Positions 36,041 through 46,823 of a stretch of 64,000 nt of DNA are shown here, in pieces. Position numbers and translations under genes: made by a program. The stretch is from Podocnemis expansa (taxonomy: Eukaryota; Chordata; Testudines; Podocnemididae): contig ML681998.1 in assembly GCA_007922195.1 (NCBI GenBank), positions 21,452,931 to 21,516,930 on the forward strand. Reading direction: 5' to 3'. How positions within the stretch are numbered: position 1 is the stretch's first letter; each line of letters starts with the position of its first letter. The notes beneath the pieces are model-generated. The model made no database searches and had not been told where the DNA came from. It saw only the letters and a list, made by a program, of their open reading frames with translations.

Positions 36041-36276
36041 CAGGGGTGTTGCTGGGGCGGGGAGGGACCCAGGGCACGGGCCCAGGTCCCGCCCCCAGCC
36101 GGCAGGCCCCGCTGCCTGGCCAGGGATAGGGCCAGGCAGGGCCGCACCAGCACAGGTGGCTAGGCCGCGGCGGAGCTGGCTCAGAAGCAGCAGCAGGATT
36201 AGGCCGGAGATCCAGTACACCAGTGCTGGGCTTTGGGGCATGTGCCCTGGGGTGCCCAGCACTAGCTATGCCCCTG
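36041..36276. mobile_element. hAT-like MITE, 236 bp, inside the Penelope copy
   Basis: Ends CAGGGGTGTTGCTGG and, read inward from the right, CAGGGGCATAGCTAGTGC, the common hAT CAGGGGCGTAGCTAG type. Flanks are CCTATAGA (36033-36040) and CCTACAGA (36277-36284), 8 bp with one mismatch. The body is GC-rich. Confidence 0.82.
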
Positions 36277-36373
36277 CCTACAGACAAGCCTCTAACCTTT
36301 AACAGATTCTTACCAGCAACTACAGACCTAACAATAGAATGATTAAAGCAGGCACATACCCCTGCAACAAACC

Positions 36374-36700
36374 ATGTTACCAACTTTGCCCACAAATCTG
36401 CACAAAAGACACCATCCTAGACCTAGCTACTCCATCAAGGGCTCATGCACCAACATGATTTATGCCATCAAGTGCCAGAAATGCCCCTCTACCTTATACA
36501 TTGGACAAATAGGGCAGTCTCTACACAGAAGAATAAATGGATACAAACCTGACATAAGACATAACACCATTCAAAAACTAGTATGGGAACATTTCAATAT
36601 TCCTTCTCACTCCACTAACAATCTGTTAATAGCTGTGCGCAAGCAAATGGGTAACACATCCAAACTTCAAGAAGGAACAGGAATTCATATGCAAAGCTGA
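36374..36700 (+). pseudogene. GIY-YIG nuclease domain of a Penelope-like element
   Basis: The frame contains MIYAIKCQKC (GIY strand plus Cys motif), LYIGQIGQSLHRRINGY (YIG strand at 36497-36505 and the catalytic-Arg helix), then IRHN and EHFNIPSHSTNNL, matching the HF-x-x-x-HS block. These are the landmarks of the endonuclease fused to Penelope-like reverse transcriptases, which cuts target DNA. The Cys-rich linker just upstream (CYQLCPQIC) is in another frame, so a frameshift separates it. The RT domain is absent. The frame ends TGA, and the 3' untranslated end follows. It is the better-preserved of the two GIY-YIG copies. Confidence 0.75.
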
Positions 36701-36972
36701 CTGTGTGAGAACAGGATTAAATTGTGACTATGGATTCTTCTTCCATTACAACAGGTGATTTTAGCCCACTCTCCTCTGTGCTGTTTTCTGGGTGTTTGAA
36801 TCTTAACTGCTTTGACTTGCTGTTACAGCATGACCTGATCCCTGCATTTATTTTCCTCCTCTGTAAATTCTCCCATCTTCAAAGCATCTGCCAAAGTGGG
36901 ATTTTCTCCCATGAAAGTTCATGTGATAAATATATTCGTTAGTCTTTAAAAGTTCACCAGACTCTTCGATTT

Positions 36973-38085
36973 TTCTCATGAAGATGATTAATTGTGAGAG
37001 CCCCTCCCCCCAAAAAATAAGTATTTAGACTTATTCATTCAGTCAGTGGTAAGAAGGTGCCTGAGTGGTAACTTTGGGACTTGGACTTTACACATGCAAT
37101 AGTTTGCATGTTCTTTATGATATTGATGGTATCTATGGCTCCTATTACTGTGGTATCTAAATACTGAAAACCACTTAAAGATGTCATGGATGGTGTCCCA
37201 TTCTCAGTCTTCCTTGTTTTCAGTGGTCAAAGACTTATGGGCTTAGGTTGGTGTTTGGGCTGTGATATTGGCAGGGATTAAAGGAGGCCAAAATGCACCA
37301 GAACACTGTTCCAGGGGCCAGCACTCTGGGGCCCCAAAAAATAGCAAAAGTGGGGCAGAATGGTGCATACCATCCCCCGGCCAGCCTGGCTCTTTCCCAG
37401 AGGTGGTGGGAATCAGGACCCGTGGAGCATGGTAGGCAGAAGAGGGTGGGTGGTTGGCCCTCAGAGGTAGGAAAATAGCAGCAGTGGCTGTCAGTGGGGG
37501 CGTGGAGAAAGGTGGCTGCTTTCCTTCTTCAGTGCTGCTGCCTGCTGTACTCACCCCAGGGCATCCTGCAGCCTCCTCCTGGCCCATGGGAAGAGGCAGG
37601 GCGAGCTGGATCCACCCTGTGAGACACCACAGGGCTTCTCCATTGGCACAGGCTGGCTGCCCACTATGCCCTGTCACCAGGTACATGCCCCCCACTGGCC
37701 CCCTTAGAGAAGCCATGCAGTGGTCCCCTGGGGGGGGGAGCAGCTGAGTGTCTGCTCCTGACAGAGCCAGGAGATGTGGGGATCCATGGAGGTTGGTAGG
37801 AGCCACATTCTAGCAGGGCCAATCCCTGGCCGACTGCCCCTCTGCTCTGCACTGTGCAGGAGCCAACAGGGGGGTGGCAGCCAGCAGTGGGGGTTGGGAT
37901 GGGGGGATCCATTCCTTGCACCTCGGTGGGAGCCAGAGTGACCTCCTCAGTCATCATTTTTAGTGCCTGGGCTGTGCACTGTATGGACAACACCTGAGCT
38001 GGAGATAGTCTGTGTGCACCGCATGCCCAGATCTAGAGGAGCTGAAGTGTTTGAGTACTCCAGGGGGGTGGCCAGATAGGTCTCA
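36973..38085. other. GC-rich unassigned block (37240-37990) in spacer
   Basis: The GC-rich part has long open frames on both strands (for example minus 37243-37806), low in complexity and without domains. They look like composition artefacts. It may be a non-autonomous element core, but I found no ends. Confidence 0.3.
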
Positions 38086-38120
38086 TCCTGCAGAACAAAC
38101 AAGGAGTCTGGTGTCACTTA
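38086..38120 (-). repeat. Penelope-like 3' end stub
   Basis: CAAACAAGGAGTCTGGTGTC, then ACTTA, matches the first bases of the minus-strand Penelope 3' end, cut at the TTTTAAA site by the MITE that follows. Confidence 0.6.
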
Positions 38121-38500
38121 GGGTATGTCCACACACACTTCTTATTTTGAAACAACAGAGGTTCTTTCGAAATAAGAAGTGCCATGGCCACACGACGCAC
38201 GGCCATTTCGAAACAAGCAAACCGCTTGTTTCGAAATGGCCGCTGTTGTTTTGAAACGGCTTAGACCCCCTTTTGTTTTGAAACAGGGTTATTTCGAAAC
38301 CAGTGGTTTCGAAACAGCCCTGTGCGGACATGTTGTTTCAGAACAAAGTGTTCCGAAACAACATGTGACCTTGTTCCCAGGGTGCTTAGCACCCTGGGAG
38401 GAAGGTCTGCCCCCTCAGCACCCTGGCCAGGGTGCTGTGTCTGCGGGGGGGGGGGCACGGGGCTGCACCTCACTCCGCCGGTGCCTGCAGGGGACTGCAT
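38121..38500. mobile_element. Harbinger-like MITE, left half only
   Basis: It starts GGGTATGTCCACACACACTT after TTA, with TTTCGAAAC-type hairpins to 38360, then a GC core (CACCCTGGCCAGGGTGCTG). The right half is missing and DIRS-derived sequence begins at about 38501. Confidence 0.62.
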
Positions 38501-38650
38501 TTCACCAGTGGTGCAAAAGCACTCTGCCTTGTTCTGGGACGCGCCTCTCCTCCCACGGGGACACTGCTATAGAAAAATCTCCGGACCTAGGTGCGGGGCA
38601 CACCACACACCTGTACTGGAGCAGTTGGGGACCCTGCTTGAAGAAGAACT
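38501..38650 (+). mobile_element. DIRS 3'-end fragment
   Basis: CACCAGTGGTGCAAAAGCAC, GACACTGCTATAGAAAAATC and CACACACCTGTACTGGAGC match 45848-45960 of the large DIRS. The following GACCCTGCTTGAAGAAGAA matches 45665-45687 of the same element. It is a detached terminal fragment. Confidence 0.65.
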
Positions 38651-38796
38651 GCCCCCTCTGCCCCTACCCCCATCCTGGTCTCACATGCTGCCCCCTCCTC
38701 CCATCCTGACCTAACACACTTCCCTGTCCATCCTCTTACCCCCAATCCCAGCCTCACATGCTGCCCCTGTGTCTCCCCAATTCCCAGGAAGATGGT
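38651..38796. repeat. C-rich repeated segment next to the DIRS fragment
   Basis: Two loose copies of a segment with CCCAGCCTCACATGCTGCCC-type text. A diverged inverse of it lies right of the large DIRS at 46031-46140 (reverse complement of GAGGCTGGGATCGAGG). Confidence 0.35.
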
Positions 38797-39035
38797 GTTA
38801 GGGGCTGTTCTGAGTAGTAGTAGATGACAGAACTAGGCACAAGAGTCTCAAGTTGCAGTGAGAGAGGTCTAAATTGGATCTTAGGAAAAGCTTTTTCACT
38901 AATAAGTTGGTGAAGCACTGGACTGGATTACCTAGGGAGATGGTGAAATCTCCATCCTTAGAGATTTTTAAGGTCCAGCTTGATGGAAGACCTACTGAAA
39001 TCCCTTTCAGTCCTAATCTTCTATAATTCTATTAT
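38797..39035 (+). repeat. CR1 3' fragment
   Basis: TCTCAAGTTGCAGTG, GGATCTTAGGAAAAGC and CCATCCTTAGAGATTTTTAA, then TCCCTTTCAGTCC, track the CR1 C-terminus and 3' end. It is diverged and 5'-truncated. Confidence 0.6.
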
Positions 39036-39566
39036 TCTACTTTTTTGTTTCACATTTTGGCCTAAATTCTTACTTTTAAGTATATATTTGCTAAATTAGA
39101 AACAAAACATTAACCAATAAGACATATTTAACGAACAAAATATTTACACTGGATATTCTGTATACAATAGATTATATTTGTATAATTTTCAGTTAATAAT
39201 GATGTCATATAAGACCTTCAAAAATATGGTTTATTTAAGAGTTATTTTCTCAATAAACTAAAATGGTAACTGTCTACATAGCACAAGTCCAGTCACAATA
39301 CTTAACACCTCTCACCATCTGAAACTTTCTGTTTATGGTTGGGTGATCTTACTAATGCATTACAAACCCAGTAGGCGCACACTTACCACAAGCATAGCTT
39401 TAACTCCTCACTGACTTCACGCAGTCCACTCAGGACTTAATTACTGCTATCAAACATTCCTCAAAGGTGCTTAGATCCCATGGTGAGAGGTAGCAATATA
39501 AAATCCTAAAATCAGAAGCAGATTTTCTGTTTGGAGCATGACAATTTTTGGGAGACCTATCAAACA
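39036..39566. other. AT-rich spacer, nothing recognised
   Basis: No repeat ends or domain-like frames. Confidence 0.35.
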
Positions 39567-39818
39567 CAAGGAGTCCTGTGGCACTTCTAAAAACTAACAG
39601 ATTTTTTTATTGCATGAGATTTCATGGGAGAAAAATCACAGTTTGTCAGAGGCTTGAGGATTAGGAACTTAGAGAATAGGAGGAAAATAAATGCACTTAC
39701 ACTTCCCTGCATTTATTTTCCTCTCTTTCTCTAAGTTCCCCCATCTCCAAGCATCTGATGAAGTGGCATTTTCTACCACTAAAGCTACAATACAATAAAG
39801 AAATTTGTTAGTCTTTAA
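39567..39818. repeat. Penelope-like 3'-end foldback
   Basis: The minus arm (39567-39690: CAAGGAGTCCTGTGGCACTT, AAAACTAACAGATTTTTTTA, CATGAGATTTCATGGGAG) and the plus arm (39700-39818: CTGCATTTATTTTCCTC, GCATCTGATGAAGTGGC, AAATTTGTTAGTCTTTAA) form an inverted repeat of about 120-bp arms around a small centre. The plus arm is interrupted at TTTAA by the MITE that follows. Confidence 0.65.
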
Positions 39819-40435
39819 GACTATGTTCACACAGGGCAGGCTTGTTTCGAAACAAGATGTTTCGAAACAAGCTGTTTCGAAATAACATGTTATTTCGAAA
39901 CACCTTATTTTGAAAGACAAAACTTTTGTCCTCGAAATAAGGAAGCAAAATAGCAGGTCCGCAGTGTGGGCCTGCTATTTCGCTTGGGGAGGGGACTGCA
40001 GGCACTCACAGGGTGCAGCACAGAGGGGCGCTGCACCCCATGGGTGCCTGCAGAGGGCTGCAGGCACTGGCGGAGTGAGGCACGGGGCTGTGCCTCACCT
40101 GGAGGGTGCCTGCAGTCCCAGGGTGGCGGTCCCCGGGGCGCGGCTGGAGCCCGCTGCTGCCAGGGCAGAGTGAGCGCCAGTCCCCGGGAATCCCCGGCAT
40201 CCCCGCTCCTGCCGGGGGCATGGTTGGGCCATCCCCAGCCATGCCCCCAGAATCCCCAGTGCCCCCGCTCCCAGCCACGCCCCCGGAATCCCCAGTGCCC
40301 CCGCTCCTGCCGGGGGCATGGCCGGGGCATCCCTGGCCACGCCCCCATCAGGAGCGGGGGCGCCAGGGATTCCCGGGGGCATGGCCAGGAGCGGAGGTGC
40401 AGGGGATTCCAGGGGCTTGGCTAGGGATGCCCGCC
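39819..40435. mobile_element. Harbinger-like MITE, left part, GC-rich core
   Basis: It starts GACTATGTTCACACAGGG after TAA, with TTTCGAAACAAG hairpins, then GCAGGTCCGCAGTGTGGGCC. The core (39990-40430) is a GC-rich minisatellite of CCCCNGAATCCCCNG and CTCCTGCCGGGGGCATGG words, closely like the core at 14700-14860. The right half is replaced by DIRS sequence at about 40436. Confidence 0.6.
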
Positions 40436-40466
40436 CCCCCCAGTTCTATCCTTACCGCTCCAACCG

Positions 40467-42690
40467 TTGGACGGAGTTTGCAGCAGTTTCTCAAACCCTT
40501 TACCTGTCCTTCACAAAAAGCTTCAATATCTTCAAACAAACAACAGAACAACTTCAGCAACAGTTTTTATTCAGAGGCCGACTCCTCCCGGCTTTAAAAG
40601 ATGTGCCTCCTGCTGTGAGGCAATGCCTGCCTCTGACGGGCACCAGCAGTGCATAAAGTGCCTGGGTGAAGCTCATGCCACTCACTAGTGCCAGCACTGC
40701 AGAAACCTCACCTCTAGCACAAGAAAAGAGAGGGAGATGAAATTAAAACTTTTACTCATGGACGGTTTGCTCCGACTGGCATCTGATCCAGGTCCCTCTC
40801 CACAGCCCTCGGAGCGCAGAAGAGGCGCTCCCAACAGTCTTCTCCTGTGCTCCCCAAGAAACCCAAGAGCACAGCTCATCCAGACAATGCCCTGGAGGTG
40901 ATCAAGCCCTCAGGCAAGACTACACTCAAGAAGGGTGATTGCCCACAAAGCACTCCCTCTCAGCACGGGCACAAAAGTAAAGTGGTACACCACTCAGCAG
41001 CGCTGAAACCAGGGCCACTGGCACTGTCCGCACCACCAACTGACACCTCCGTGCCATCAACAGCCACCTCGGCACAGCTGCCCAGTGTCCTGGTGCCTTC
41101 AGCACCATTGCCTCCCCTGGCGCCAACTCAGGGTTTCCACCAAACAGAACCTATGCTGATCCCTGCAATCAGCCAACCACCTCAGGCACCAGCTGAACAG
41201 ATGGTGCCCATACTAACGCTGCAGCACTCTGCACCTACTGAGGCTGCCCCAAAGAAAACGTGACAGACAGTCATATTATAATGATAAAAGAGACCTGTCA
41301 CCTATACATTCCTCTCCCATCTCTCCACTTTTTGGTTCAAAGACATCTGCTGAATGCTTTTCACCATTGTCAATTTCCTCTAGCCAGAGCCTGATATCTG
41401 ATGACTCTCAGGCTCCCTTTGCTGACCAAATGCTGCCATTGCAGCAGTCCCAACTAACTGCACAGCCTTATGCAGGTTGCCCATTGCAATACCCCCAATG
41501 GGCACCAAACCAAGCATTCTATACACCCTGGTTCCCGTGGAATAATTGGCCACAATATGGCATGGTGCCACCTATGCCATCTTCATTGCAGCCACTGCTA
41601 CTGAGCCAGCAACCAACACTACTTGCACCTCAGCAATTTCAACCTCAGATGCCCATAAATCTGAATCAACTACTTCAAACTATACTGGACCAAACTGACA
41701 TCCCGGATATCCCAGCCAAAAGCTCCAAGGCCAATGATGCTAAACAGTTTCAGGAGCTCTTTAAGAGGGTGGCACAACGTATGGACATTCCAAACCAAGA
41801 GACAGCTTCCACTCAACATAAGTTATACAGAATCTTGCAATCATCAGTATCGATGAAAGTGGCACTCCCCATGGACGAGGGAATCCTAGAACTGGCATCT
41901 ACCATATGGCAGATGCCTGCATCAGCCATCCCATCGAACAAAAAGACGGAAAAGAAATATTTCATCAATCCCAAGGGCAACGAATTCCTTTTCACCCACC
42001 CCCAATCTAATTCCTTGGTCATTGGGGCAGCAAACCAGCATTCCAGGCAATCCCGTGCCAAGTCCAACCCACCTGACAAGGACGAAAGGAACCTCGATTC
42101 CCTTGGCAGAAAAGTCTACACTTCTGCCATGTTACAGCTTAGAATTGCTAACTATACAGTGGTCCTGTCCAACTACAATCATGACATCCACACCAAAATG
42201 TTGGATTTTTAGTTTTATTCCCGAAGATAAAAAGCAAGAATTTAACACTCTGGTAAACGAAGGTCAACTCATTGCTCACACGGCCTTACAAACTTCCCTG
42301 GATGTGGCAGATATAGCGGCAAGAACAATTGGGACTGCCATAGTCATAAGAAGATCATCTTGGCTCTGTGCTGTCAATCTGCCTAAACAAATGCAGAACA
42401 CAATCGAGGACTGCCCATTTGACAAGGAAAAGCTCTTTTCCAAAAAGACCGATGAAGTCATGCACATCCTGAAAGATTCCAGGGCTACACTTCACACATT
42501 AGGTATATATACCCCTGCTCCAAGGAAGCCATATAATAAACAGCAACTTTATGGCTACAAATACAATCACAGTCTTCAAAACCGACGATATGAAAACATG
42601 AGATCTAGACCAAGACAGCAGAACAGGAGGAGACATAGTAACCAGACTTCCTCCACCACCCAGGCGAACAACACAAAACAGCAATTTTGA
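40467..42690 (+). pseudogene. DIRS gag-like protein, broken
   Basis: The N-terminal part has a Cys/His cluster (CASCCEAMP, then CIKCLGEAHATH and CQHCRNL) typical of DIRS gag, interrupted by TAG at 40686-40688. Frameshifts follow between 40790 and 40830 and near 41250. The central part is Pro/Gln/Trp-rich (41440-41700, with WFPWNNWPQYG). The conserved C-terminal region follows (NYNHDIHTKM, then a +1 frameshift near 42205 and LIAHTALQTSLDVADIAART, EDCPFDKEKLF), ending in a basic Arg/Gln tail before TGA. The protein would package the RNA; that is family inference. At least one stop and three frame changes rule out function. Confidence 0.75.
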
Positions 42691-42728
42691 TGCTTTGATC
42701 GAGGGACCATTTCTCTTCCACACTACCA

Positions 42729-44592
42729 GTGCCAATAACACCTCTGTTTTTTCGCCACTGCCTACGCCCATTTATCCGTCAATGGCGCACCATAACAAAT
42801 GAAAAATGGGTTTTGGAAATTGTCAGCAAGGGATATTCCATCCCATTCATATCCAAACCCACTCCTTATTACCCTACCCCGTCCCTATTCAGGGACCCCA
42901 GTCATGTACAAATTTTACAGCAAGAGATACTCAACCTATTACAGATTGGCGCAAAAGAGGAAGTTCCTTCCCAATTCCACAAGAGAGGTTTCTATTCCCG
43001 TTATTTCATCACCAAAAAACACACGAGAAGATGGCGACCAATCTTATACCTCTGCACATTCAACAGGTTCATTTGCACTCAGAGTTTCAAAATGGTCACT
43101 CTTGGCACCATAATTCCATCTCTAGAACAAGGGGACTGGTTGACGTCCCTCGATCTCAAGGACGCGTACTTTCACATACCAATCCACCCTGCTCACAGGA
43201 AGTTCCTGAGGTTCCAATTTCATTGGACCCACTACCAGTATACAGTACTTCCATTCAGACTTTGCACCGCCCCAAGGGTATTTTCGAAACTCATGGCAGT
43301 AGTCATAACACTTCTACGAAAACAAGTTATGATTTTTCCTTTCCTCGACTGTTTCCTCATAAAAGCCAAATCCTATCAACAAGCACTAATTGCAACATAG
43401 AATACATTTCGCTCCCTGGGACTAGCCATCAACTATGAAAAATCCTGCCTCCAGCCTTCACAGGAGATGCATTTCATTGGGGCCTGTATAAACACAATCA
43501 CAATGAGGGCATACTTACCACAGCAGAGGTACCTCGCCATCAAGAACTTAGCAATCAAACTTCAAAATTCCATAACACTAACCCCACACAAATGCCTACA
43601 GATGCTTGGACACATGGTGGCCACAACTTACCTTGTCCACCATGCAAGGCTCCACATGAGACCTCTCCAACTTTGGTTTATCAGGCAATGTCGAGGCTGC
43701 ATTCATCTTCCAAAACTCCCTCTTTCCATCCCGCCACTGATCAAACAATCGCTAACCTGGTGGACAAGCAACATCAACTTAGGTCAAGGGGTCACATTCG
43801 ACATACAAAGTCCCCAGTTTCTCATCACTACAGACACCTCCCTTATTGGTTGGGGTGCATACCTTATGCATCACACTGCCCAGGGACGATGGTTGACCCA
43901 AGAGAGATCATTACACATCAATCTCCTAGAACTGAGAGCAGTCCACCATGCATGTCGTCATTTCCTCCCCAGCATATATGGACACATAATAAAAATCTGC
44001 ATGGACAATACTGCCTGCATGCATTACATCAATCATCAAGGAGGAACTCGTTCCCCATCATTATGCATAGAGGCAATAAAACTCTGGGACTGGTATTATG
44101 AATGGTATCCATATATCAGCTATATACTTACCGGGCAGACACAACACGATAGCTGACACACTGAGCAGGAGGTTCATGGATCCACATGAATGGGAGCTAT
44201 GGGATGACATCCTCCACAACATATTTCACCAGTGGGGAAGTCCCACCATAGACCTTTTTGCATCTGCAGCCAACAAGAAATGCAAAAGTTTTTGTTCCAG
44301 AGGCGGAATAGATCACCAATCCCTGGAAGATGCTTTCTTGATAGACTGGAGCCAGTCACTCCTTTATGCATTTCCCCCAATACCCTTGATAACCAAGGTG
44401 TTATGGAAGATCCGCCACGACAAAGCCAGGGTAATAGTGATAGCCTCTGCCTGGACCCACCAGCTGTGGTACATTTACCTGATCCAGATGTCCGAGACCA
44501 CCAGTCACCCTTCCCACCACCCCAACCTTATTAGCACAGAACGACATTCCATACTTATCTTCAGAGGCTCCACCTTACGGCCTGGTACCTAG
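42729..44592 (+). pseudogene. DIRS reverse transcriptase / RNase H / methyltransferase-like, broken
   Basis: RT motifs in order: NEKWVLEIVSKGY, KEEVPSQFHKRGFYSRYF, RPILYLCTFN (usual RPILDLRxLN), SLDLKDAYFHIPIHP intact, LPFRLCTAPRVFSKLM. The catalytic box reads FLDC instead of YLDD (about 43345), so the polymerase is dead. TAG stops the frame at 43398-43400 but the same frame resumes. RNase H follows: TDTSLIGWGA, NLLELRAV and MDNTACMHYINHQGG. A frameshift near 44150 leads to LPGRHNTIADTLSRRF and the methyltransferase-like IDLFASAANKKC, YAFPPIPLI and VIVIASAW blocks, stopping at TAG (44590-44592). These activities copy the RNA and remove it. The copy has lost at least one catalytic Asp. Confidence 0.82.
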
Positions 44593-44597
44593 ATGGT

Positions 44598-45640
44598 TCG
44601 ATCATTTAGAAGAAGAATGCTCTGAAAAGGTTAAACAGGTTCTAATAAGCAGCAGGAAACCAGCAACATGATGAACTTACCTGCAAAAATGGCGACGTTT
44701 CTCAATCTGGTGCTCCCAAAGATCCATTAACCTGGCTGATGCTCCTTTTCCTGACATACTTGAATATCTTTTGTACCTAAAAGAAACAAAAGTTTCACTT
44801 AGCACCATCAGGCTCCATTTAGCAGCTATTTCCACTTTCCATACCTCCGTGCATGATTCTTCTGTTTTTGCCCACCCAACAGTAAAGCGCTTCTTATCAG
44901 GATTACAGAACCTATACCCAGAAACCCATCCACCTCCCCACCCATGGGACTTGTCTATGGTTCTGCAAACCCTCACAAGACCACCCTTTGAGCCATTAGC
45001 AATGGCTTCTCTCTTACACATGTCTATGGAAGTTGCTTTTCTTGCGGCAATTACAGCAGCAGGGAGGGTGGGAGAGCTAGCAGCTTTAATGGCATGTCCA
45101 CTTTACACTGTGTTTTACAAGGATAAAGTATCCCTTCACCCTCATCCTAAATTTCTCCCAAAGACCACATCCTCGTTCTACCTGAAGCCTCACTCCATGC
45201 TGCAACAGGCCACCCTTCACACCCTAGACATGAGGCACTCATTGGCCTTTTACATCCAAAGGATGAAGGACTTTAGGAAGACTCCTAGGCTGTTTGTTTC
45301 CACTACTGAACGTTCCCTGGAAGATCCCATCTCAAAACAGTGGCTTTCCAAGTGGATTTCATCATGCATAACAATGGCCTATACACTATCAGGCATTAAT
45401 CCACCAGAAAACATTTGAGTACATTCCATGACATCGCTTGCTACTTCCACGGCGTTCCTCAGCAATGTTCCAATCCTTCACATCTGCCAAGCCAGCTACA
45501 TGGTCCTCATCAGATACTTTTGCAAAACATTATGCTGTAGATCAACTCTCCAGATCCAACACCTCAGTTGGCCTGGCAGTATTGGGAACATCACACCCAC
45601 AGTCCTCCGAAGTTCCCACCACCTCGGCAGACAACTGCTA
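44598..45640 (+). pseudogene. DIRS tyrosine recombinase, broken
   Basis: The N-terminal SAM-like part reads YLQKWRRFSIWC and LEYLLYLKETKVSLSTIRLH after two adjacent TGA stops near 44670. The catalytic half has AAITAAGRVGELAALM with the first Arg, DKVSLHPHPKFLPK, LAFYIQRMKDFRKTPRLFVS and WLSKWISSCITMAY. A TGA at 45416-45418 is followed in frame by VHSMTS where the family has the HxxR box (HSTR), so the second Arg is gone. A frameshift near 45495 puts the C-terminus (TWSSSDTFAKHYAVDQLS, with the probable nucleophile Tyr) in another frame. The enzyme would insert the circular DNA copy. This copy cannot. Confidence 0.82.
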
Positions 45641-45685
45641 AACACTCACCTGTAGTGGAGCAGTCAGGAACACTGCTTGAAGAAG

Positions 45686-46029
45686 AAATGAAGGTTACTC
45701 AGCTTGGTGCGGTAGCCAGAGTTCTTCGAGATGCATGTCCCTGACATGCTCCACTACCCTCCCTCCTCCCCTCCACTTCAGAGTACTCTACCTATCTTAC
45801 AGTCCCTGTGGTGGATAGGGAACTGGGGGCAGGGGGGAGGCGCGCGTTACCAGTGGTGTGAAAGCACTCTGCCTCGCTCTGGGAGGCGCCCCTCCCCCCA
45901 CAGGAACACTGCGATAGAAAAATCTCTGGACCTAGAAGTGGGGCAAGCCACACACCTGTAGTGGAGCATGTCGGGGACACGCATCTCAAAGAACTCTGGC
46001 TACTGCACCAAGGTGAGTAACCTTCATTT
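45686..46029. repeat. DIRS 3' inverted repeats
   Basis: Arm one (45686-45757, AAATGAAGGTTACTC through GACATGCTCCACTAC) is the inverse of arm two (45958-46029, GTAGTGGAGCATGTC through GAGTAACCTTCATTT), about 72 bp each with few mismatches. Between them is a GC-rich 200-bp segment. The motif CACCTGTAGTGGAGCA also occurs at 45649. This is the layout expected for a DIRS right terminal repeat plus internal complementary region. Confidence 0.75.
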
Positions 46030-46823
46030 TACGAGGCCAGGATCAGAGCCAGGGGGAAGTGGAGGCAGAGTGTGAGGCTGGGATCGAGGTCATGGAGGTG
46101 CAGAGGGGTAGAGGGAGAGTGTGTGAGCCCAGGACTGGGGCCAGTGCTTTTATGGAGTGACAATTATATTTTTATGGAGAGATGACTGACTGAATATGGT
46201 GCTAAGAAATGGTTGCAAATGCCTACTTGTGTGAGGTACACACATACATGAAGGGAGCCCACAGATTAGGACAGTTCCAGGGCCCATCAAATTAAACTTT
46301 AACCACTGGATATTGGTTACCCTGATCTCTGTCCTGTTACCTTTTGAACCCTCTGAGCCATCCTGTCTCCCAGGTTACAACAATTTTGAGATGAATTATG
46401 TCTGAAGTCTAAAAACATGGACAAGGTCCCTTTTTTTAATCCTATATTCCCCTTCTGTCCATTCAGAGACCAGTTAAATGTTTTGACTGATACAGAAAAA
46501 GTGAAATATAAATTCAAGGTGAAGTCAATTCTGCAGATACAGATCTGCTTATTGTCATATGAAACCAATTGTTATTCTGAGCAGATTCTGGCAAATATAA
46601 TGGGGGCATGAGAAGAGTTACTCTTGTTTCTTGTCTGTTCTTTCTTGCCAAATAAATGGTAGAAATCCAGAGAGACCTCTTTTTACTGATAACAAAAAGA
46701 ACCATAAGGCCAACTATCACATTTCAATAATACCTTTTGAGGCAAATAATGGCTTACTTCCTGTTATTTGTATTCTTCAATAGTTCTGTGCTTTTCAGTC
46801 CCTTCAAGACTTCCCTTCCAGAA
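46030..46823. other. Spacer right of the DIRS
   Basis: A G-rich segment to about 46140 is a diverged inverse of 38651-38796. The rest is AT-rich and unassigned. Confidence 0.3.

Larger units (their letters stand above)
36015..36972 (+). mobile_element. Penelope-like retroelement, 3' part, split by a hAT MITE
   Basis: It begins around RPLLTYRQ-type codons (36020), is interrupted at 36041-36276, then resumes with the linker PCNKPC-x-QLCPQICTK (36358-36410), the GIY-YIG frame and the 3' untranslated end (TCAAAGCATCTGCCAAAGTG, GGGATTTTCTCCCATG, GTTAGTCTTTAAAAG). It shares the same layout as the copy at 6321-8113. Confidence 0.68.
40436..46030 (+). mobile_element. DIRS-type tyrosine-recombinase retrotransposon, dead
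   Basis: It shows the DIRS order on the plus strand: gag-like, RT, RNase H, adenine-methyltransferase-like region, tyrosine recombinase, then inverted repeats at the 3' end. It is about 5.6 kb. No integrase or long direct LTRs are present, as expected. The left terminal repeat was not found and the left end abuts a MITE core, so the 5' end is approximate. All coding parts carry stops and frameshifts. Confidence 0.85.

Noticed and set aside
37243..37806. Minus frame of 187 codons
   Set aside because: Composition artefact in a GC-rich block. Pro/Ser/Gly-rich text with no domain.
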